Shown here in pieces: positions 43,333 to 52,893 of a stretch of DNA of 64,000 bases. Both the position numbers and the translations under genes were made by a program. This DNA comes from Actinoplanes cyaneus (GTDB lineage: Bacteria > Actinomycetota > Actinomycetes > Mycobacteriales > Micromonosporaceae). The notes under the pieces are model-generated. The model did no database searches and was not told the origin of the DNA. It saw only the letters and a program-made list of their open reading frames with translations. Where the stretch lies: assembly GCF_016862095.1 (NCBI RefSeq), contig NZ_BOMH01000071.1, positions 1 through 64,000 of the forward strand. The letters run 5' to 3'. Every line of letters begins with the position of its first letter. The stretch's first letter is position 1.

Positions 43333-44676
43333 ATGGTGCGGAAAAGACTCGTCGCTGCGGCCGCCGCGATCGCGGCAGCCGTGGTCCTCGCCGCCGCCGG
43401 CGCGATGCCGGGCGGCGCCATCGCCGGGACGACGGACGCGACCGCCGCGGCCGCCACCGCAGGCTGCGGCAGAGCCCCCACGCTGGGCAGTGGGAACCAC
43501 ACGATCACCAGCGGCGGCCAGAACCGCAGCTACATCCTGCGGATCCCGGCGGGGTACGACAACAACCGCCCGTACCGGCTGGTCTTCGGGTTCCACTGGA
43601 ACGGCGGCACCGCTGGCGACGTCGACTCCGGTGGCACCGACGGCTACAACTGGTCGTACTACGGGCTGCGCCGGCTCGCCGACGCCGCCGGCAACGGGAC
43701 GATCTTCGTGGCGCCCCAGGGCATCGGCAACGGCTGGGCCAACTCCGGTGGCCGGGACGTCACCTTCGTCGACGACCTGCTCCGCCAGGTCGAGACCGAC
43801 CTGTGCGTCGACACCGCGCAGGTCTTCTCCTCGGGCTTCAGCTACGGCGGCGCCATGAGCTACGCGCTGGCCTGCGCCCGGCCTACTGTCTTCCGTGCCG
43901 TCGCGGTCTACGCCGGTGGCAGCCTCAGCGGGTGCGGCGGTGGCACCCAGCCGGTGGCCTACATCGGGCTGCACGGCATCCGGGACAACGTGCTCCCCAT
44001 CTCCAGCGGCCGGGCCCTGCGCGACACCTTCGTCCGCAACAACGGCTGCACCCCGCAGAACCCGCCGGAACCGGCCAACGGCAGCCTCACCCACATCGTC
44101 ACCGCCTACTCCGGGTGCCGGGCCGGATATCCGGTGGTCTGGGCGGCCTTCGACGGCGCCGGCCACGACCCCGGTCCTCGCGACGGCTGCACCTGCAACG
44201 GCTGGCAGACCTGGACCTCCGGGGTCGTCTGGAACTTCTTCAGCCAGTTCGGCAGCACCACCCCGCCGAGCTCGCCGCCGCCCGGGAACGCCCAGCAGCT
44301 CGTGGGCGAGCAGTCCGGACGGTGCGCCGACGTGCCCAACTCGTCGACCGCCAACGGCACCCAGGTCCAGCTCTGGGACTGCTCCGGCGCCACCGGCCAG
44401 CGCTGGACCCTGACCTCCGGGCGACAGCTGCAGGTGTACGGCACCAAGTGTCTCGACGCGAGCGGCCAGGGCACCGCCAACGGCACCGCGGTCGTCATCT
44501 GGGACTGCAACGGCCAGGCCAACCAGCAGTGGAACGTCACCGCGAACGGCACCGTCACCGGTCAGCAGTCCGGGTTGTGCCTGGACGCCAACGGCGCCGC
44601 CACGGCCAACGGCACCCGGCTCATCCTGTGGGCCTGCAACGGCGGCGCCAACCAGCGGTGGAGCCTGCGCGGCTGA
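43333..44676 (+). CDS. Secreted CE1-like carbohydrate or feruloyl esterase with CBM13
   Basis: 447 residues. Signal peptide to about IAGTTDA. The alpha/beta-hydrolase domain (LpqC/PHB-depolymerase-like, used by CE1 feruloyl and acetylxylan esterases) has nucleophile Ser170 in GFSYGG, Asp218 (GIRDNV) and His278 (GAGHDP). Several paired Cys suggest disulfides. After a Pro/Ser linker a CBM13 trefoil follows (QSGRCADV ... QW). RBS AAGGAGA at 43320-43326 selects ATG 43333. Likely cleaves ester decorations on xylan. Its CBM13 closely resembles that of the next gene. Confidence 0.87.
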   Translation: MVRKRLVAAAAAIAAAVVLAAAGAMPGGAIAGTTDATAAAATAGCGRAPTLGSGNHTITSGGQNRSYILRIPAGYDNNRPYRLVFGFHWNGGTAGDVDSGGTDGYNWSYYGLRRLADAAGNGTIFVAPQGIGNGWANSGGRDVTFVDDLLRQVETDLCVDTAQVFSSGFSYGGAMSYALACARPTVFRAVAVYAGGSLSGCGGGTQPVAYIGLHGIRDNVLPISSGRALRDTFVRNNGCTPQNPPEPANGSLTHIVTAYSGCRAGYPVVWAAFDGAGHDPGPRDGCTCNGWQTWTSGVVWNFFSQFGSTTPPSSPPPGNAQQLVGEQSGRCADVPNSSTANGTQVQLWDCSGATGQRWTLTSGRQLQVYGTKCLDASGQGTANGTAVVIWDCNGQANQQWNVTANGTVTGQQSGLCLDANGAATANGTRLILWACNGGANQRWSLRG

Positions 44677-44717
44677 GCACCGCCCATCCCCGCATCCCCC
44701 AGGTTGAGGAGAGGCAC

Positions 44718-47099
44718 ATGTCGATTCCCCCGATGTCCCCATGGCGAAGGCGCCTGACGGCGGTGACCGCTGCGGCGGGGCTGGCCGCGCTCGGCACCCT
44801 GGTCGCGGCATCACCGGCCCTGGCCGCGCCCACCACCCTCTACGCCTCGCCCGCCGGCACCGGCACGAGCTGCTCCAGCGCCCAGCCGTGCTCCCTGGCC
44901 GGCGCGCAGGCCGCGGTGCGAGCGTTGAACGACGCGATGTCCGACGACATCGTGGTGCAGCTGGCTGACGGCACGTACCGGCTGCCGGCGCCGTTGCGGC
45001 TGACCGCCGAGGACTCCGGCTCCAACGGCCACACCGTGGTGTGGCGGGCCGCGCCGTCGGCGCACCCCGCGATCAGCGGCGCCCGGGCGGTCACCGGCTG
45101 GACCGTGGCCGACACCGGCCGCAACATCTGGCGGGCCGACGTCGGAGCAGGCACGGACACCCGGCAGCTCTACGTGAACGGCGCCGTCGCGACCCGGGCG
45201 CGTACCGCGGTGAACCGGTCCGACTTCACCGCCGCCACCAGTGGCCTGAGGTTCAGCAACGGCGCGCTCGCCTACCTGAACAACCTGGCCGACCAGAGCC
45301 GGATCCAGCTGGAGAGCATCGGCTCGTTCACCGACCGGTACGTGTCGGTGCAGGGCATCAGCGGCAACTTCATCACCATGCAGCAGCCGGGGTGGAACAA
45401 CAACACCTTCGGCTACGACACCTTCACCAGCCCGCACCGGGCCGGCCCGCTGTACCTCACCAACGCGTACGAGTTCCTGGACTCACCCGGCGAGTGGTAT
45501 CTCAACCGGGGGACCGGCGCGCTCTACTACATCCCGCTCGCCGGTCAGAGCATGAACAGTGCCGGCGTGGAACTGCCGGCCCTGCAGTCGCTGGTGGACG
45601 TCGGCGGCACCTACGACGCGCCCGCGCACGACGTCACGTTCGACGGGATCACCTTCACCGGCACCAGCTGGCTGGGCCCCAGCAGCAACCAGGGGTACGC
45701 GGACCAGCAGACCGGGGCGTACATCACCGGGAACTGGAACTGGCCGGCGCTGACCGCCTGCCAGGAAGGCTGTCCGCAGTTCGAGGCCGCCCGCCCGCAC
45801 TGGAACCAGATGCCCGCCGCGGTCCAGGTCTCGGCGGCCCACCACATCACGTTCAGCGGCTCGCAGTTCGTCAACCTCGGGCAGTTGGCCATCGGCATCG
45901 GCAACGACGCGAACGCCCACGCCAGTGGGGTCGGGCTGGGCGCCGCCAACATCACCGTCACCGGATCGGAGATCGCGCGCAGCACGGCCGGTGGCATCGT
46001 CGTCGGCGGTGTAAGGGCCGACGCCCACCACCCCGGCGACTCCCGGATGGTCAACCGGGACATCACCATCAGCAACAACCGGATCCACGACCTCGGGCTG
46101 GAGCACCGGGGCAACGTGTCGGTCCTGACCACCTACGTCACCAACGCCACGATGTCGCACAACGAGGTCTACAACATGCCGTACTCCGGGATGTCGGTCG
46201 GCTTCGGATGGGGTGCGAACGAGCCCGGCGGCAGCACCCAGTACACCAACCGCGGCCTGTACAACTACCAGCCGCGTTACACCACCGCCACCACCGCCGC
46301 GAACAACCGGGTGATCGGCAACTACATCCACGACGTGATGCAGCAGACGACCGACGGCGGCTGCATCTACACCCTGTCGTGGAACCCGGGCGCGGTGATC
46401 AACGGGAACTACTGCCTGCGGACGAACGGCTGGTTCGGGCTCTACTTCGACGAGGGCTCCAAGTACTACACCGCCACCGGCAACGTGTTCTCCTCGATCG
46501 GCACCTGGGCCACCGCCAACTACTGGGGCGGCGAGAACATGGGCAACTTCACCGTCACCGGCAACTGGGCGAGCAGCAGCGCCACCAACGTGACCAACGG
46601 CGACCGCGGCAACGTCGTGAACAACAACGTCACCGTCACCAACGGGAACTGGCCGTCCGGCGCCCAGGCCGTGATGTCGTCGGCCGGGCCGCAGAGCGGC
46701 GGCACCCCGCAGGGCAGGCAGATCGTCGGCGCGCAGTCCGGCCGGTGTGTGGACGTCTCCGGCGCCGCCACCGCCAACGGCACCGTGACGCAGTTGTGGG
46801 ACTGCACCGGCGCCGCCAACCAGAGCTGGACCTACACCTCCGGCAAGCAACTGACCACGTACGGCGGCACGAAGTGTCTGGACGCCTCCGGCCAGGGCAC
46901 CGCCAACGGCACCGCCGCCGTCGTCTGGGACTGCAACGGCCAGGCGAACCAGCAGTGGAACGTCAACACCAACGGCACGATCACCGGCGTCCAGTCCGGA
47001 CTCTGCCTGGACGTCACCGGTGCGAGCACCGCCAACGGCAGCAAGCTCAACCTCTGGTCCTGCCACGGCGGCACGAACCAGCAGTGGACCCTGCGGTGA
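44718..47099 (+). CDS. Secreted right-handed beta-helix protein with CBM13, possible GH141-like enzyme
   Basis: 793 residues. Signal peptide to about ALAAPT. A long parallel beta-helix follows, with its start LYASPAGTGTSCSSAQPCSL typical of secreted beta-helix glycan enzymes, and later repeats such as NITVTGSEIARSTAGGI, RDITISNNRIHDLG and NATMSHNEVYNM. The last 130 residues are a CBM13 trefoil. The architecture fits GH141-type or other beta-helix glycosidases/lyases, but no catalytic residue can be named. It lies 41 bp after the esterase with GAGGAG upstream, so the two form an operon. Confidence 0.8.
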   Translation: MSIPPMSPWRRRLTAVTAAAGLAALGTLVAASPALAAPTTLYASPAGTGTSCSSAQPCSLAGAQAAVRALNDAMSDDIVVQLADGTYRLPAPLRLTAEDSGSNGHTVVWRAAPSAHPAISGARAVTGWTVADTGRNIWRADVGAGTDTRQLYVNGAVATRARTAVNRSDFTAATSGLRFSNGALAYLNNLADQSRIQLESIGSFTDRYVSVQGISGNFITMQQPGWNNNTFGYDTFTSPHRAGPLYLTNAYEFLDSPGEWYLNRGTGALYYIPLAGQSMNSAGVELPALQSLVDVGGTYDAPAHDVTFDGITFTGTSWLGPSSNQGYADQQTGAYITGNWNWPALTACQEGCPQFEAARPHWNQMPAAVQVSAAHHITFSGSQFVNLGQLAIGIGNDANAHASGVGLGAANITVTGSEIARSTAGGIVVGGVRADAHHPGDSRMVNRDITISNNRIHDLGLEHRGNVSVLTTYVTNATMSHNEVYNMPYSGMSVGFGWGANEPGGSTQYTNRGLYNYQPRYTTATTAANNRVIGNYIHDVMQQTTDGGCIYTLSWNPGAVINGNYCLRTNGWFGLYFDEGSKYYTATGNVFSSIGTWATANYWGGENMGNFTVTGNWASSSATNVTNGDRGNVVNNNVTVTNGNWPSGAQAVMSSAGPQSGGTPQGRQIVGAQSGRCVDVSGAATANGTVTQLWDCTGAANQSWTYTSGKQLTTYGGTKCLDASGQGTANGTAAVVWDCNGQANQQWNVNTNGTITGVQSGLCLDVTGASTANGSKLNLWSCHGGTNQQWTLR

Positions 47100-47131
47100 G
47101 CACGCGCCGCTGACAGCCGCGGAGGTCCCGC

Positions 47132-47168
47132 GGGCCGGGGAGCCGGGTGCGAGCCGGCTCCCCGGCCC
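47132..47168 (+). terminator. Terminator hairpin after the beta-helix gene
   Basis: GGGCCGGGGAGCCGG (47132-47146) pairs perfectly with CCGGCTCCCCGGCCC (47154-47168) over a 7-nt loop, 32 bp after the stop. Confidence 0.75.
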
Positions 47169-47241
47169 GGCGTCAGCACCACACGGCGACCGGATGACGG
47201 CGGCACCGTGACAGATCGCCGTACGACCAGAAGGAGGAGAC

Positions 47242-48912
47242 ATGACGCAGGATCAGCGTGAGCAGCGAAGGGTGCTGAGCCGGCGAACAGTGCTGACGAC
47301 GGTGGGGGCCGTGCCGGTCCTCGCGGTCGCGGCGTCGGTGGTGGGTGCCACCGAAGCGTCCGCCGCGGCGGCGAACGTCAACCCGTCGGCGCCGCGGCAG
47401 ACGGTCAAGGGTTTCGGAGCCATGTCGCACGCGGCCTGGATCGGTGACCTGACGGCCGCCCAGCGGGACACGGCGTTCGGCAACGGCGACGGCAGGCTCG
47501 GGCTGTCCCTCCTGCGGATCCCGGTGGGCGAGAACCAGTCGGACTGGAGTCGTGACCTGGCCACGGCGCAGCGCGCGGTCGCGCTCGGGGCGACGGTGTT
47601 CGCGTCACCGTGGAATCCGCCGGCCGCCATGATCGAGACGTTCACCCGCAACGGCCAGGCCGGACAGCGGCGTCTCAAGGCAGGGTCCTACGCCGCGTAC
47701 GCCAAGCACCTGAACGACTTCACCACCCATCTGCGGAACAACGGCGTGAGCCTGTACGCCGTCTCGGTGCAGAACGAGCCCGACTACGCGACGGAATGGA
47801 CGTGGTGGACTCCCGCCGAGATCACCAGGTTCCTGCGGGAGAACGCCGGTTCGATCAGCACCAGGGTCATCGCGCCCGAGTCGTTCCAGTACGTCAAGTC
47901 GATGTCGGACCCGATCCTCAACGACTCCGCCGCGCTCGCGAACGTGGACATCATCGGGGCGCACCTGTACGGCACGTCGTACGCGAACTTCCCCTATCCG
48001 TTGTTCAAGCAGAAAGGCGCCGGCAAAGAGCTCTGGATGACCGAGGTCTACTACCCGAACAGCACCGCGAACTCCGGGGATGCCTGGCCGGAGGCGCTCG
48101 ACGTGGCCGAGCACATCCACCACGCCATGGTCGACGCCGAGTTCCAGGCGTACGTCTGGTGGTATCTGCGGCGCAGCTACGGCCCGATGCGCGAGGACGG
48201 GCAGATCAGCAAGCGCGGCGCGATGATGGCGCACTTCGCCAGGTTCGTCCGGCCCGGATACGTCCGGATCGACGCGACGGCGAATCCGGCGTCGAACGTC
48301 TACGTGTCGGCGTACCGGGACGGCGACACCGTGGTCGTCGTGGCCGTCAACAAGAACAGCTCGGCGGTGGGTCAGCAGTTCACGCTGGCGGGCACCACCG
48401 CGTCCGGCAGCGTCGCGAACTGGCTGACCGACAGCAGCCGCAATGTCGCGCCCCAGGGTGCGCTCACGATGGCGAACGGCTCCTTCACCGTCACGCTCCC
48501 CGCCCGCAGCGCCATGACCTTCGTGACCACCATCGGCGGCGGCACCTCGTCGCCCGGCCCGTCGAACAGCGCGTCGCCCGTGCCCAGTGGCGGACCGGGG
48601 CCCCGGGTCACCTACACGGTGAGCCCCTGGAGCTCCGGCCTCACGGCTGCGATCAGCATCACCAACACCGGGACCGCGACGATCGACGGCTGGACGCTCG
48701 ACTTCACCCTGCCCCCGGGCCAGTCGATCACCTCGGGCTGGAACGCCACGTTCTCGCCGTCGAGCGGCCGGGTGAGCGCGCGCAACGTCAGCTACAACGG
48801 CACCCTCGCACCCGGGGCCACCGTCGACCTCGGCTTCCAAGCCACCCACACCGGCAACACCAGCGAGCCGGCGGCCTTCACCCTCAACGGCATCCCCTGC
48901 ACCGTGGCCTGA
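47242..48912 (+). CDS. xynC: Secreted GH30_8 glucuronoxylanase with CBM2
   Basis: 556 residues. Twin-arginine signal (VLSRRTVLTT) ends near ASAAAAN. The GH30 barrel has acid/base Glu179 (QNEPDY) and nucleophile Glu268 (MTEVYYPN). The WWYLRRSYGPM segment carries the Arg-Arg-Ser-Tyr set that binds the 4-O-methylglucuronate side chain in Bacillus XynC-like subfamily 8 enzymes. After the beta side domain and a Ser/Pro linker comes a CBM2 (about 455-556, SPWSSGLTAAISITNTG ... CTVA). It should cut glucuronoxylan next to glucuronate substitutions. RBS GGAGGAGA fixes the ATG. Confidence 0.9.
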   Translation: MTQDQREQRRVLSRRTVLTTVGAVPVLAVAASVVGATEASAAAANVNPSAPRQTVKGFGAMSHAAWIGDLTAAQRDTAFGNGDGRLGLSLLRIPVGENQSDWSRDLATAQRAVALGATVFASPWNPPAAMIETFTRNGQAGQRRLKAGSYAAYAKHLNDFTTHLRNNGVSLYAVSVQNEPDYATEWTWWTPAEITRFLRENAGSISTRVIAPESFQYVKSMSDPILNDSAALANVDIIGAHLYGTSYANFPYPLFKQKGAGKELWMTEVYYPNSTANSGDAWPEALDVAEHIHHAMVDAEFQAYVWWYLRRSYGPMREDGQISKRGAMMAHFARFVRPGYVRIDATANPASNVYVSAYRDGDTVVVVAVNKNSSAVGQQFTLAGTTASGSVANWLTDSSRNVAPQGALTMANGSFTVTLPARSAMTFVTTIGGGTSSPGPSNSASPVPSGGPGPRVTYTVSPWSSGLTAAISITNTGTATIDGWTLDFTLPPGQSITSGWNATFSPSSGRVSARNVSYNGTLAPGATVDLGFQATHTGNTSEPAAFTLNGIPCTVA

Positions 48913-49086
48913 CCGGGGCGCGTGACACCTCGCGCGGCTCGGCCGGCGAGCGGCGCGGTGGTGCGCTACCGGGCGCGGGACAACTCGCGGGGTTTGGCGA
49001 CCGGCGAGCGGCGCGGTGCGGCGCTGCTCCCGGCCGCGGGTGCCGCGCCCCGCCGGCCCGGCCGGAGCCCTGGGTAAGGTACAGCC

Positions 49087-49827
49087 ATGATGGCTGCGCC
49101 GGACGCGTTCGCTCTGCCTCCCCGCCGTCGCGCCGAGCGGCTGAGCGTCGCGGTGGTGAGCGAGCTGGTCGAGCTCATCGTCACCGGCCAGCTGGCGGAG
49201 AACCAGTTGTTGCCACCGGAAGGCCCGCTCAGCGACTACTTCGGTGTCAGCCGCACGGTCATCCGCGAGTCGGTCAAGCTGCTCGAGGAGAAGGGCCTGG
49301 TGATCGTCACGCAGGGTCGTGGCACGCAGGTGGCCCGCTCCGGATCATGGAACATGCTGGACCCGCTCGTCCTGTCGGCGCTCATCGACAACGACGAGTC
49401 GCTGGGCATCCTCGACGAGCTCACCACCGTGCGGGCGAGCCTGGAGTCCGCCATGGCGGGTGCCATGGCGGCCCGCCGCACCGACGAGGAGCTGACCCGG
49501 GTCGAGCACGCGTTGCAGTTCATGCGGGACAGTCAGCACGAGAGTGACGCGTTCCGGCAGGCGGACGTGGTCTTCCACCTGACCGTGATGGAGCTCTCCC
49601 GCAACCACCTGGCGGAGAACATCGCCAAGCGGCTGTACCTGCGGGCGCTGGAGAGCAGCCGCTTCCACGGCCTGGGATACGAGAACGCGTTCCAGTCGAC
49701 CCTCGACGAGCACGCCCTGGTCGTGGACGCGATCGCCCGGCAGGACGTCGCCGCCGCAGAGCAGGCGATGAGCCATCACATCGTCAGCTCCTGGCAGCGC
49801 CGCCGTTTCGAGCCCCCGCGCGACTAG
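49087..49827 (+). CDS. GntR-family regulator of the FCD (FadR) subfamily
   Basis: 246 residues. The N-terminal winged helix shows PEGPLSDYFGVSRTVIRESVKLLEEKGLV. The FCD ligand domain follows, with the expected metal-type residues in FHLTVMELSRN and the late His of DEHALVVDAI and SHHIV. Such proteins respond to sugar acids. It is convergent with the amidohydrolase gene and lies beside the importer/dehydratase operon, so it is the natural owner of the ATACGT palindromes at 55253 and 59774. Upstream (48941 and 49001) a short direct repeat is present. Confidence 0.9.
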   Translation: MMAAPDAFALPPRRRAERLSVAVVSELVELIVTGQLAENQLLPPEGPLSDYFGVSRTVIRESVKLLEEKGLVIVTQGRGTQVARSGSWNMLDPLVLSALIDNDESLGILDELTTVRASLESAMAGAMAARRTDEELTRVEHALQFMRDSQHESDAFRQADVVFHLTVMELSRNHLAENIAKRLYLRALESSRFHGLGYENAFQSTLDEHALVVDAIARQDVAAAEQAMSHHIVSSWQRRRFEPPRD

Positions 49828-49887
49828 TGCCGGTGCCGGTCCAGCAGCTGATCTTCCTGCCGTCCTCAACAGGGAAGGCCGGTTCGG

Positions 49888-50754
49888 TCATACCTGGACC
49901 CGATAGAAATCCGCTCCGGTACGCGACAGCACCGCCTCACGCTCGGCCTCGCTGAGCCCGTCGATCAGGTCCTCCACGGCGGCTCGCCAGGCCAGCGCTC
50001 CGGCGCCCAGCTCGGCGACCGGCCAGTCGGACCCGTACATGAGCCGGCCGGGGCCGAATGCCTCCATGGCCACGTCGACCGCGCGCCGCACGGTGGCGGC
50101 GGTGGCCGGTCGTGGCCCGCCCATGCCGGCGAGCCCGGAGAGCTTGGCCCACACGTTGGGCAGCCGGGCCAGGTCCCGCAGGCTCTGTGCCCAGCCGTCG
50201 AAGTCGTCCGCGTCGGCTGTGCCGCCCAGGTGGTCCAGGACGAGCCGCAGGCCCGGATGCGCCTTCGCGGTGGTCAGGGCCGACGGCAGCTGCCACCATC
50301 GCACGACCAGGTCGAAACCGACGTCGTGTGGGGCCAGCCGGGCGAGGCCGGCCTGCACCGCGGGCCGGGCGAGCCACCGCGGGTCCGGGTCGAGATGGAT
50401 CAGATGCCGTAGGCCGACGAGTCTGCGCCGTGCCGCCGGGTCGAGCTGGTCGAGCTGCGCGATCGGGTCGGCCGAGAGGTCGAGCCAGCCGACCACGCCG
50501 GCGATGCGCGGGCTGCGGTGCGCGAGCAGGCGCCGGGTCTCGGCGGCGCTGTTGCTCGACTGCACGACCACGGCGGCCGCCATGCCGGTCGCGTCCAGCA
50601 TCGACGCGAGATGTCCGGGCTCGAAGTCCCGGTCGAGCACCGCCATCGTCTCCGGATCGATCCAGGGCTGCGGGTCGGTGGACCGGTTCCAGAGATGCAC
50701 GTGGGTGTCGAGGAGGGATCCCGCGGCGGGCGCCGGATCGGTGGCGGCGCTCAC
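49888..50754 (-). CDS. Amidohydrolase-2 family sugar lactonase
   Basis: 288 residues. It has DTHVHLW at the N-terminus, a LVLDHLG strand in the middle and YGSDWPV near the end, the metal-site signature of the COG3618 group that hydrolyses L-fuconolactone, rhamnonolactone and related aldonolactones. Its ATG overlaps the stop of the dehydratase gene (ATGA at 50751-50754). It is the last gene of the importer operon. Lactonase plus dehydratase implies an oxidative, non-phosphorylative sugar route; the sugar itself is not decided. Confidence 0.87.
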   Translation of the reverse strand: MSAATDPAPAAGSLLDTHVHLWNRSTDPQPWIDPETMAVLDRDFEPGHLASMLDATGMAAAVVVQSSNSAAETRRLLAHRSPRIAGVVGWLDLSADPIAQLDQLDPAARRRLVGLRHLIHLDPDPRWLARPAVQAGLARLAPHDVGFDLVVRWWQLPSALTTAKAHPGLRLVLDHLGGTADADDFDGWAQSLRDLARLPNVWAKLSGLAGMGGPRPATAATVRRAVDVAMEAFGPGRLMYGSDWPVAELGAGALAWRAAVEDLIDGLSEAEREAVLSRTGADFYRVQV

Positions 50755-51932
50755 GGCTCCGCCCGCCGGGCCGCCGCCAGGGTGCCGTTGAGATGCGGGT
50801 CGGGGACCAGGCGCAGCCCGGCGCGTGCCGGGCGGACATGCGGCCCGGTCACCGCCGCGGCCGGGCCGGCGGGCCGCAGGTGGCTGATCCGTTCCTCGTC
50901 GACCCGGATGCCGATGCCCGGTTCGTCGCCCAGGACGATCCCGCCGTCCTGGTATTCCTGATCGACGTGGAGCCCGATCGCCGGGGTGAGTCCCTGCACC
51001 TCGGAGACCAGGTGGTTCGGCACCGCCGCGGCGGCGTGCGCCAGCGGGTTCGCGTGGTAGGCCACCGGGCTCACCGGCAGGTCACGGCTGTGCGCCACGG
51101 CGGCCACCCGGAGGAAATGGGTTATCCCCCAGACGTTGCCCACCTGCACGATGTCGACCGCGTCGGCGTCGAGCAGCGGCCGGTACTGTTCGAGGCCGGT
51201 GAGGTTCTCCCCGGTCGCGACGGCGGCGCGGATCCCGCGCCGCACCGAGGCCAGGCCGGCGGCGTCCCAGCGGCGCACCGGCTCCTCGACCCAGGCCAGG
51301 TCGATCCGGCGTTCCAGCGCCGTGACGAACCGGACCGCCTGCGACCGGTGCCACGACTCGTTGGCGTCGAACATCAGCGCGGGCTCGGCCGAGTTGCGGC
51401 CGAGAACCTCGCGCACGGCGGTGAGCCGGCGCAGGTCGTGCTCGACGTCGTGGCCGCCCTTGAGCTTGGCGGAGCTGAAACCGCGGTCCGCGAACTCCTC
51501 GTAGAGCCGGACGAGCGCGTCGTCGTCGAGGGCGATGTCGAGGCCGGAGGCGTAGCCGGGAACGAATCGGTCGAGCGCGCCGAGGGTTCGCCAGAGCGGT
51601 TCACCGGCCGCCTTGGACTTGAGATCCCAGAGCGCCATGTCGATCGCTCCGATGGCGCCGAACGTCGCGCCCGAGTGGCCGCTCTTGAAGACGTGGCCGA
51701 GCATGCGGTCGTAGAGCACCGCCACCCCGCGCGGGTCCTGGCCCTCGACCGCCCCGAAGACGCGCTCGATCTCCCCGTGCGCGCCGACGCCGACGCCCTC
51801 CAGGCCGCTGTCGGTCTCCAGGACGAGGACGTGGACGTCGGTGCGCTGGTCCGGCATCACCCCGTTGGCGTCGCCGATGTGCCGTCCCCAGTCGTGTTCG
51901 GTCCGCAGGCTGCGGTAACCGGTGACCTTCAC
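50751..51932 (-). CDS. Mandelate racemase/muconate lactonizing enzyme family, probable sugar-acid dehydratase
   Basis: 393 residues. All catalytic positions of the MR group are seen: Lys156-x-Lys158 (AKLKGG), metal ligands Asp189 (FDANES, with Asn191), Glu216 (WVEEP) and Glu242 (TGENL), and His293 (AYHANP). This pattern goes with acid-sugar dehydratases such as those acting on galactonate, fuconate or rhamnonate. It is 46 bp after the permease and overlaps the lactonase. Specificity cannot be read from the motifs. Confidence 0.88.
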   Translation of the reverse strand: MKVTGYRSLRTEHDWGRHIGDANGVMPDQRTDVHVLVLETDSGLEGVGVGAHGEIERVFGAVEGQDPRGVAVLYDRMLGHVFKSGHSGATFGAIGAIDMALWDLKSKAAGEPLWRTLGALDRFVPGYASGLDIALDDDALVRLYEEFADRGFSSAKLKGGHDVEHDLRRLTAVREVLGRNSAEPALMFDANESWHRSQAVRFVTALERRIDLAWVEEPVRRWDAAGLASVRRGIRAAVATGENLTGLEQYRPLLDADAVDIVQVGNVWGITHFLRVAAVAHSRDLPVSPVAYHANPLAHAAAAVPNHLVSEVQGLTPAIGLHVDQEYQDGGIVLGDEPGIGIRVDEERISHLRPAGPAAAVTGPHVRPARAGLRLVPDPHLNGTLAAARRAEP

Positions 51933-51978
51933 CTTTTCTCCTACTCTGCCCGTTCGCGATTCTCTGCCGGTTCGCGGT

Positions 51979-52890
51979 TCACTCCTTGGTTCCGCCCGCC
52001 GTCATGCCGGCGATCAGGAACCGTTGTGCGAAGAGGAAGACGATCAGGACCGGCAGCACCGAGATGACGGTCGCCAGCGCGAGCGTCGGGAGCTGGATCG
52101 ACTGGGTCCCGGCGGAGCTGGGGTTGAACGCCGGGGTCGAGGCCAGCAGGGAGGTCAGGCCGACCTGGATGGGGTAGCCGTCGCTGGACGGCAGCATGAC
52201 GAAGGGCAGGAAGAAGTTGTTCCAGCTCTGCACGAAGCTGAAGAAGGCGACCAGGGCGACGATCGGCGCGGCCAGCGGTAGGGCGACCTTGGCGAAGACC
52301 TGGAATTCCCCGCAGCCGTCGACCCGGGCGGCCGCGAGCAGGTCGCGGGGAATGCTCGTCGAGAAGTAGATGTAGGTGAGGTACACCCCGAACGGGAAGA
52401 ACGACATCGGCAGGATCACCGACAGCGGGCTGCCGATCAGCCCGATCGTGTTCAGCTCCAGGAAGATCGGCAGCACCAGGGCCGTGTTCGGGATCAGCAT
52501 GACCACCAGCGTCAGGATCAGCAGCAGGCGCCGGAACCGGAACCGCGTCAGGGCCATGGCGTAACCGGCCGGGATGCTCGCGATCAGGGTGATGACGAGC
52601 GCGCCTGTCGCGTACAGCGCCGAATTGCCGATCCAGGTGGTGACCTCCCCGTCGCCGAAGCCGAAGAGCTGATCCCAGTTGTCCGCGAACGCGCCGGCAC
52701 TGCCCGGGGCGAAGGGGTGGCCGACGATCAGCTCGCGGGCGTTCTTCGTCGAGGCCAGCAGCAGCCAGAGGATCGGGATGAGGAAGAACAGCACGAAGAC
52801 GGTGGTGGCGACGCCGGCGATCGCCCGCCCGCTCCACCCGCTGACCGCCGCCCGCCGGGAGCCGGCGACCCTGACCTGTCCTGTCGTCAT
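51979..52890 (-). CDS. CUT1 sugar ABC transporter permease (MalG-like)
   Basis: 303 residues with six TM helices. The EAA loop reads AAARVDGCGEFQVFAKVALP, in which the usual E is replaced by A, while the G is kept. It is MalG/UgpE-like. It lies 3 bp after the partner permease, so they are co-translated. No ATPase is present in the operon; in actinomycetes a shared MsiK-type ATPase usually serves such systems. Confidence 0.93.
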   Translation of the reverse strand: MTTGQVRVAGSRRAAVSGWSGRAIAGVATTVFVLFFLIPILWLLLASTKNARELIVGHPFAPGSAGAFADNWDQLFGFGDGEVTTWIGNSALYATGALVITLIASIPAGYAMALTRFRFRRLLLILTLVVMLIPNTALVLPIFLELNTIGLIGSPLSVILPMSFFPFGVYLTYIYFSTSIPRDLLAAARVDGCGEFQVFAKVALPLAAPIVALVAFFSFVQSWNNFFLPFVMLPSSDGYPIQVGLTSLLASTPAFNPSSAGTQSIQLPTLALATVISVLPVLIVFLFAQRFLIAGMTAGGTKE

Positions 52891-52893
52891 GGC

